A stretch of 32,746 nucleotides of DNA, from the NCBI GenBank assembly GCA_913060615.1, contig CAJXUL010000010.1:1-32746 (forward strand), read 5' to 3'. The DNA comes from an uncultured Gammaproteobacteria bacterium (GTDB lineage: Bacteria > Pseudomonadota > Gammaproteobacteria > Pseudomonadales > Azotimanducaceae). The notes beneath the pieces are model-generated. The model searched no databases, was not told the DNA's origin, and was given only the letters and a program-made list of their open reading frames with translations. Position numbers and translations under genes: made by a program. This document shows, piece after piece, positions 26,747-32,746 of the stretch (its first letter is position 1; each line of letters begins with the position of its first letter).

Positions 26747-26932
26747 GCGTAGTGCGACTCTTTGCTAATGAATAGACCAGTATACCAGTTGCTTGTGATC
26801 AGATAACGTGGTGGTGGTCTGTGAGCATCGATGAGCTAAATGACGGCGCGCGTTGCTTGCGGTTAGCTATTGCGCGGCTTCAGGGAGGGGTAACAGGGTT
26901 TGAGTGGAGCGGCTTAGGCGGTTTGGTTGGAG

Positions 26933-27601
26933 CTAGACCTTGTTTGAATTGCGTAGTCCAGCGATGAAAACTTTCACCAATTTTTTGGTTCGGTTTTCAA
27001 AGGTCTTTAGGTCCGGTGCGCCATGTTTAAGACCTGCTGTAGACAGGTTGAGTATTTCAGCCGCCGCAATGGCGCTGACCCCGGATGTCTTTAGGTTGAT
27101 TTCTTCGGCCTTGGCTGCGGCCTTAATTGCTAATGCTAGCTGGGTTTGGAAGCGATCATTGGACATGGCAACAATGTCCCCGCACAGGCGGCTGTATTCA
27201 TCAAAGAGTTCGCTGCCATGGGCGGATTGTATGACAGCTTCTTGAAAAGGGCTGTGTCTAGCCAGCAGTGCGTTTTTAACGCGAGTTGAAAAATCGTGCC
27301 CAGTGGATCCTAAACAAACCTCGGCAGCAGCCAATGCTTCCTCATGTATCTGTATGGTCACTTCGCAGAAAATGTCGTCTTTGTCAGTAAAATACGAGTA
27401 AAGGGACGCTCTGGAAATGCCTAGGTGCTTGGCAATGTCATCCATGGAAGTTTTTTTATAACCATATTTTCTGAACTGCTGATTGCTCGCGTCTAGAATT
27501 GCCTGGCGTTTTTTGTCTTTAGTCACGCTAATTTTAGTCGCGCCCATTTTACCGGCGCTAATTTTAGCGGTGATGTCTCTAGCGTTGGTGTTTTTACTCA
27601 T
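26933..27601 (-). CDS. TetR/AcrR family transcriptional regulator
   Basis: KRQAILDASNQQFRKYGYKKTSMDDIAKHLGISRASLYSYFTDKDDIFCEV HTH. Confidence 0.92.
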   Translation of the reverse strand: MSKNTNARDITAKISAGKMGATKISVTKDKKRQAILDASNQQFRKYGYKKTSMDDIAKHLGISRASLYSYFTDKDDIFCEVTIQIHEEALAAAEVCLGSTGHDFSTRVKNALLARHSPFQEAVIQSAHGSELFDEYSRLCGDIVAMSNDRFQTQLALAIKAAAKAEEINLKTSGVSAIAAAEILNLSTAGLKHGAPDLKTFENRTKKLVKVFIAGLRNSNKV

Positions 27602-27662
27602 GCTGCCATTTTGGCAAACACTAAGGCATTCGTCGAGGATTGCTTTGGGTATTTTAGATAAT

Positions 27663-27686
27663 TGACAATTAATGCAAAATTTGTCA
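27663..27686. promoter_or_regulatory. Candidate TetR operator: TGACAATTAATGCAAAATTTGTCA
   Basis: Inverted TGACAA ... TTGTCA with A/T-rich centre in the divergent region between the TetR (27601, -) and SDR (27743, +) genes. Confidence 0.6.
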
Positions 27687-27742
27687 CTTTGTTATAGATC
27701 GTCTAAAGCGCCAGACCAACAGCTAATTCCTAAGGACCAACT

Positions 27743-28570
27743 ATGCCCAACTCAAGATCGCTCGAAAATTGCACTGCTGTCGTTACAGGTGCATCTAGTG
27801 GCATCGGTCGCGCAATTGCTGAAAAGCTGGGTGAAGCCGGTGCTCATGTGTTTTTGGCCGGGCGCAACGCAGATGCTATGCAAGAGAGTAAGCAAAATAT
27901 AGAAAAGCTCGGTGGTATGGCCAGCATTCAAATTGGCGACATTCGTGACATTGCTCAGGTGCAAGCGCTTGTCGACAGTGCTGTAGCCGCCACAGGTCGG
28001 TTAGACATTATGGTGAACAATGCGGGGTTAGAATTTCCAGGTTCTATTATGGAGGGCGATCCAGAATCATGGCGCACAATGCTCGAGACCAATGTGCTGG
28101 GCTTGATTGTTGGTTGCCAGGCGGCAGTAAAGGCCATGCGCAATTGTAATGCAGAAGGTCACATTGTAAATATTTCCTCAGTTTCAGCCCAACGTAATAA
28201 TTCAGGGGTATATGGCGCCACTAAACACGCAGTGAATGTGATTTCGTCTAGCCTGCGTGACGAGCTAGAAGAAGACACCATTCGCGTGACCAATGTAATG
28301 CCCGGCGCAACATCAACCAATTTTGCCCGGCATTTTCCGCGTGAGTTTGTGAATAAGATTATCTCGCTGTCTGGCATGGAATTTGAGGCCAAGGAAGGCG
28401 AGCATTTACCGCCAGAGGTGCTGGACGAACTACAAAAAAACGCCAAGCAACTGCTGGGTAACGCCTATGATGTGGCCAACGCCGTACTCTATGCGGTGAC
28501 CCAGCCCATTGAAGTGAACGTTGCAGAGATTGTGGTGCGGCCACCGCGGGCTATGAAACTGGCGCACTAA
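27743..28570 (+). CDS. Short-chain dehydrogenase/reductase (SDR)
   Basis: TGASSGIGRAIAEKLGEAGAHVFLAGRN, NNAG, ISSVSAQRNNSGVYGATKHAV. Confidence 0.94.
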   Translation: MPNSRSLENCTAVVTGASSGIGRAIAEKLGEAGAHVFLAGRNADAMQESKQNIEKLGGMASIQIGDIRDIAQVQALVDSAVAATGRLDIMVNNAGLEFPGSIMEGDPESWRTMLETNVLGLIVGCQAAVKAMRNCNAEGHIVNISSVSAQRNNSGVYGATKHAVNVISSSLRDELEEDTIRVTNVMPGATSTNFARHFPREFVNKIISLSGMEFEAKEGEHLPPEVLDELQKNAKQLLGNAYDVANAVLYAVTQPIEVNVAEIVVRPPRAMKLAH

Positions 28571-28602
28571 AGCAAAAATTATTGGCTGAGTGAGGTAGTG
28601 AA

Positions 28603-29793
28603 ATGAACGTTAAATCTATTGCAGAATTTGATACTGAGCTAAAACAAGTATTCGGCAGCAATACGTCCACTGCGCCACTTGTGGATGACACGCGCATGGG
28701 GCGGCGCATTTATGGTGTAGATCTAACGCAGCCGCTCAACCCAGAACAGTCGCGTTTGATGGTGGACCTGTTAGATCGCTTTAGCGTCATCTCCTTTCCA
28801 GATCAAGATCAGAGTAGTTTTCGGCTGGCCTACCTTGAGCGGCTCGCCAATCACTTTGGCGCGCCCATTCCGCACCCCAAGAATTATGCGAACTATGTTG
28901 AGTACAAGAATAATAATGCAGAACTGGCATTGCCGCCCATCAGCGAGCAAACGCATACAAAATGCAATCAGGCGTTTCCTAACGATTTCCAATGTATAGA
29001 AGATGCCAACAGTCCTGCGGTATACATTGTGACAAATTTGCTCGGCAGTGGTGCCGACGCCCAGGAGCAGAGCATGGGCAGTTTGCACTGGCATACTGAC
29101 ATCGAGTTTGAGCCTGTGCCGCTATCCACCAGCATGTTTTATGTTCAAGCAGCCCCAACAACACGCAATAGTTCAGAGGGCACTTGGGTGAGCCCTCAGC
29201 CTCGAGCGCCCGGTTATTATCATGTGGATTCGTCCCCTGAACTCATGCAGCGGCGCAATGTTTTGCCGTTGAATGGTGAAACCGCTTATACAGACACCGC
29301 AGCAGCCTATGCCGATCTTGCAGTCGAAGACAAACAAGCCCTTGATGGCCAGATGGTCCGGCGGCGGCTACGGGTTGATGACCCCGGCTGGCTAATTCCG
29401 TTGGTGTATACCAACCCAAGAACTGGGGTGAAATCCTTGCACAGCCCGGTTTGGGCATCTCGTGGCAAAAATATTGCGCCGGTAGAAGTAGACGGTTTGT
29501 CAGGCGATGAATCGCGGCTGTTTTTGGATCGGCTTGAAGCCCATGTGCTGCAGTCCAAATATCGTTACGACCATATACACAAGCCCGGCGATGTCACCCT
29601 GTGGAGCAACTTTGCAACGCTGCACAATGCACCGGCATGTAAGAGTGTTATTAACGATCCGGCTGACACGCGGTTGATGTATCGCATCAGTTGCAAAGGC
29701 CAGCCCAGCTATAGCTTGCCCAGACAAGACCCTGAGGCGTGGATTGAGCAAAACATCACGCCGCCTTATACAAGCCCGAGGGAATATACCTAA
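28603..29793 (+). CDS. TauD/TfdA-family Fe(II)/2OG-dependent dioxygenase
   Basis: GSLHWHTDIEFEPVPLSTSMFYVQAAP (HxD), VTLWSNFATLHNAP (distal His), RLMYRIS. Confidence 0.9.
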   Translation: MNVKSIAEFDTELKQVFGSNTSTAPLVDDTRMGRRIYGVDLTQPLNPEQSRLMVDLLDRFSVISFPDQDQSSFRLAYLERLANHFGAPIPHPKNYANYVEYKNNNAELALPPISEQTHTKCNQAFPNDFQCIEDANSPAVYIVTNLLGSGADAQEQSMGSLHWHTDIEFEPVPLSTSMFYVQAAPTTRNSSEGTWVSPQPRAPGYYHVDSSPELMQRRNVLPLNGETAYTDTAAAYADLAVEDKQALDGQMVRRRLRVDDPGWLIPLVYTNPRTGVKSLHSPVWASRGKNIAPVEVDGLSGDESRLFLDRLEAHVLQSKYRYDHIHKPGDVTLWSNFATLHNAPACKSVINDPADTRLMYRISCKGQPSYSLPRQDPEAWIEQNITPPYTSPREYT

Positions 29794-29841
29794 GCCCAGC
29801 CTAATAGCTGAAGATTGCTCAGCGAAAGATCTGCTTACGCA

Positions 29842-29911
29842 CCACAAAGTAGGCACCACAAAATAGGCGCTGCAAAATAGGCCTTGCAAAATAGGCTCTG
29901 TAAAATAGGTC
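29842..29911. repeat. 14-bp imperfect tandem repeat, about 5 copies, core CAAAATAGGC
   Basis: ccacaaagtaggca / ccacaaaataggcg / ctgcaaaataggcc / ttgcaaaataggct / ctgtaaaataggtc, read directly. Confidence 0.9.
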
Positions 29912-30270
29912 CGGCAAAGGCTTGAGGCATGCGCAAAGCAAGGTCAAACACGCTCAAGGCAGGCCAAGGCGTGGCTTAGATTTGATTTAGGCATCTGACT
30001 TAACTAGCGGAGCAGCAATCGCGCCTTGATTGCTGATCTAGATGCTGGCTGCAAGACCAGATCTAACCAGATCAAATGCGTACTTAGACCTGTGGAGGTC
30101 GCCAAAATGCCCCACAAGCAACTAATTTTTTCAGCCTTTTGCGTTGATGTCGGGTGTGTGTTTGCATTTCCCAGCACCGGCTATTTGCCGTTCCCCAATC
30201 TTTGTACTGTGGCTTTGTCGCCGTGTGCAAGTGGGTTAAGGTATTGGCAAATTTGGGGAGTAAGGTTGTT

Positions 30271-31983
30271 ATGAGTAATTCAACACAGGCGTTTAGGGTA
30301 GGGGAAGTCGCCACAGGTTCGGCAGGGCAGACCGCCCACCCACAGCATCTAGCGCATTCAGAACGTTTAAAAGAAACCTTTTATAAAATAGGCGACAGCG
30401 CCTGGTGTTATGTTGGTAATGGCCTATCTAATCAAACCTTTATAAAAGGCCCAGAGGGCATCATTGCCATTGACACCGGCGAGTGTCAGGAAGAAATGCG
30501 CGACGCCATTGCCAAGCTTCGTGAGCAAACCGACGCGCCCATAGTTGCCTGTATTTACACACATTTTCATTACGTGGCCGGCACAACGGCCATTGTCGAA
30601 GACCGTGGGGATGCCAATTTCCCGATCTACGGACATGACGGCATTGCCGCAAATCTCACCCGCTTTGGCGGTGAGGTAGGCCCCAGAGGTTCAAGAGGCA
30701 TGGTGCACCAGTTCGCCATGATGCTGCCGCAATCTGGTCCTGATGCCATTGTAAATATCGGACTGGGGCGCTTTTACCGCAACCCCTCCCACGCGCCCTA
30801 TACACCAGGCCACATGCCAGCCACCCATACCTTCACCGAGCAAAATCAGGTCACTATCGCTGGCCTTGATGTGGTTTTTTATCCCGCACCGTCGGATGCC
30901 ACAGACTCAGTGAACATCTGTTTCCCCCAGCTAGACTTGGCCGTAAACAACATATTTTGGCCTACGCTGTTTAACATTTTTGCCATTCGCGGCGAAGAGT
31001 ACCGCGACCCTCGAGTATTACTGCAAGGGCTAGATGCATTGGCAGAGCTTAATGTTGAACACCAGATCGGTGCCCACGGGCCGCCAATGTCTGGCCGTAA
31101 AGAGGTCAAAGCATCTATTCTGCGTTACCGTGATTCCATTCAGTTTATTTGGGATCAAACGGTGCGTGCGGCCAATCAAGGCCTGACCATAGATCAAGCC
31201 ATTGAGCGCATAAAATTGCCGCTGAATCATGAAGACGACTTTAGAACCCAGCAGCTTTACGGCGTGGTTGAGCACCACGTTAGGCAGGTGTACACCGGTC
31301 TATTCGGCTGGTTTGACGAAGACCCCAGCAAACTGTTTCCAACCCCTCAGCCAGAACGTGCAGGCAAAATGATTGCCGCATTCGGCGGCAGAGACGCGGC
31401 GCGCGCTTTATTCGACACCGCCTTAAAGGAGGAAGACTATCGTTGGGCCTTGGAAGTGGGCAGCTACCTAGTGTTCGACCAAGACCCAATTGATGCCGCC
31501 CAAGACAAATTGCGCCTAGCATCGGCCCTGCGCGCAGTGGCCTATTGCTCAAGCGCTGCAAACATTCGCAACTGGTGTTTAACCCAAGCACTAGAGTTAG
31601 ATGGCAGCATTGATCTCACCCGCTTCAAGATCCACCGCTTCCGCGAGCAAGAAGTGCTTGCTGGGCCAGCAGATCGCTGGGTACCCATTTTGCGGGTTTT
31701 GCTTGATCCACTATTAGCTGAGTCAGTACAGGGCAGCATTGGATTTAAATTTGACGACGGCGGCTCTGCGGGACTGATGATCCGTAATCAGGTGGCAGCA
31801 GTAGTAGGCTTTGACCAGTGCGATTTAAAACTGTCTGTGACCAAAGCCGCTTGGGCCAAATTGCTGGGCGGCAAAATGGGCTTGTCAGAAGTATTAAGTG
31901 GCATCAGTGACCTTGCTGCGGAGGACGCCAAGAAGGCATCTGAGCTGCTGGCGGTTTTTGATTTAGAAAGCTTAAAGCGCTAG
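30271..31983 (+). CDS. MBL-fold alkylsulfatase-like protein with dimerization and SCP2-like C-terminal domains; degenerate metal motif
   Basis: Overall SdsA1/BDS1-like architecture: IYTHFHYVAGTTAIV, GPRGSRGMVHQFAMMLPQSGPDAIVNIGLG, YTPGHMPATHTF, LFNIFAIRGEEYRDP, C-terminal SCP2-like segment. ATG 30271 follows GGGGAGTAAGG. Confidence 0.85.
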   Translation: MSNSTQAFRVGEVATGSAGQTAHPQHLAHSERLKETFYKIGDSAWCYVGNGLSNQTFIKGPEGIIAIDTGECQEEMRDAIAKLREQTDAPIVACIYTHFHYVAGTTAIVEDRGDANFPIYGHDGIAANLTRFGGEVGPRGSRGMVHQFAMMLPQSGPDAIVNIGLGRFYRNPSHAPYTPGHMPATHTFTEQNQVTIAGLDVVFYPAPSDATDSVNICFPQLDLAVNNIFWPTLFNIFAIRGEEYRDPRVLLQGLDALAELNVEHQIGAHGPPMSGRKEVKASILRYRDSIQFIWDQTVRAANQGLTIDQAIERIKLPLNHEDDFRTQQLYGVVEHHVRQVYTGLFGWFDEDPSKLFPTPQPERAGKMIAAFGGRDAARALFDTALKEEDYRWALEVGSYLVFDQDPIDAAQDKLRLASALRAVAYCSSAANIRNWCLTQALELDGSIDLTRFKIHRFREQEVLAGPADRWVPILRVLLDPLLAESVQGSIGFKFDDGGSAGLMIRNQVAAVVGFDQCDLKLSVTKAAWAKLLGGKMGLSEVLSGISDLAAEDAKKASELLAVFDLESLKR

Positions 31984-32058
31984 TCAGTACTTTAGACGAT
32001 TGATTTGGCAGCTGAGTTCTAGAGCAAAACTCAGCTGCAAGCATAGAAGGGGATAACG

Positions 32059-32702
32059 ATGGAATTGAATCCGACGGCGGCAGGTTTTTCTGCCAAGAAG
32101 CTAGAGCGTATAGAACAGCATTTAAACGAAAATTATCTGAAGGCTGGCAAAATCACCGGCTGCCAGGTCATGGTCTCAAGGCGCGGTATCCCCGCGTATT
32201 TTAAATCCTTTGGCGACATGGACCGAGAGCGCAGCAAGCCTGTTCAGGACGACACGATTTATCGTATCTACTCCATGAGCAAACCCATTACCTCAATTGC
32301 GTTAATGATGCTGTTCGAGGAAGGTAAATTTCAGCTCAACGATCCCGTGTCTCGATTTATCCCGTCTTGGAAAGGGCAGCAAGTGTGGGTAGCAGGGCGT
32401 GGGGACAATATGCAAACCCGCGCACCGCAAACAGTTATGACCATGCGCCATGTGCTGTCTCATACATCGGGGTTGTCCTATGGCGGATTGCTACCTGGCG
32501 ACTCCCAGCCAGTAGACGAAGTTTATCAAAAGCTTGGGGTCAACCGAGGCGAGGGAGAAACCGTTAGCAGCTTTGCAGAAAAACTCTCCCAAGTACCACT
32601 GCGCTATGACCCCGGTTCACAGTGGCTGTATTCCCTAGCAACGGATGTATGCGGCTGCTTGGTAGAATTTATCTCCGGCCAGAAATTTGAAGACTTTCTC
32701 AA
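32059..32702 (+). CDS. Serine hydrolase / class C beta-lactamase-like esterase, truncated by the contig end
   Basis: YRIYSMSKPITSIALMMLFEEGKF (SxxK), MRHVLSHTSGLSYGG; true coding ends about 32702 because the remainder is adapter. Confidence 0.88.
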
Positions 32703-32746
32703 CTGTCTCTTATACACATCTGACGCTGCCGACGAATAGAGAGGTG
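32703..32746 (+). other. Illumina Nextera adapter contamination (transposon end + adapter + i5 index + start of P5)
   Basis: CTGTCTCTTATACACATCTGACGCTGCCGACGA (32703-32735) is the Nextera adapter; ATAGAGAG (32736-32743) is the reverse complement of index CTCTCTAT; GTG begins the P5-side sequence. Confidence 0.98.

Noticed and set aside
3505-30065. Frequent AGATCT (BglII) hexamers in gene junctions
   Set aside because: Scattered in coding and non-coding sequence, with no consistent position; I cannot show enrichment without a computed background.
32703-32739. C-terminal residues NCLLYTSDAADE of the serine hydrolase ORF
   Set aside because: Encoded by Nextera adapter, not genomic sequence.
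1-32746. CRISPR array, transposase/integrase or prophage genes
   Set aside because: No spacer-repeat structure with a constant 25-40 bp repeat and no recombinase-like ORFs; the tandem repeats found have 7-14 bp units without spacers.

Overview
The window looks like a bacterial, probably marine gammaproteobacterial, catabolic/accessory region. The taxon is inferred from gene style only. It carries about 28 CDSs, mostly oxidoreductases and hydrolases: an N-acyl-D-amino-acid deacylase-type amidohydrolase, a GPH-type MFS transporter, a Rieske oxygenase, two MBL-fold proteins, an acyl-CoA-dehydrogenase-like flavoenzyme, an LLM oxidoreductase, a DUF1295 protein, two amidohydrolase-2 paralogs, a TAT-exported FAD oxidoreductase, two Fe(II)/2OG oxygenases, two SDRs, a Baeyer-Villiger-type monooxygenase, a CIA30 protein and a DUF1254/1214 protein. 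There are also four TetR regulators.

The strongest hidden signal is at 8047-8592. The ORF track splits one AhpD/carboxymuconolactone-decarboxylase-like gene in two at an in-frame TGA (8284-8286). The TGA sits at the second Cys position of the CxxC motif (E-x11-C-F-T-[TGA]). A perfect 8-bp hairpin (CTCCTGCA-GTC-TGCAGGAG, 8299-8317) follows at bacterial-SECIS distance. This is best read as a selenoprotein (C77-x-x-U80), not a pseudogene.

Other points of interest:
- An MBL alkylsulfatase-like protein whose HxHxDH motif reads HFHYVA.
- Candidate TetR operators in three divergent promoter regions.
- Recurrent short tandem repeats and A/G-rich leaders at gene borders.
- Nextera adapter plus index sequence retained at the right-hand contig end (32703-32746), an assembly artefact that gives the last ORF a false C-terminus.
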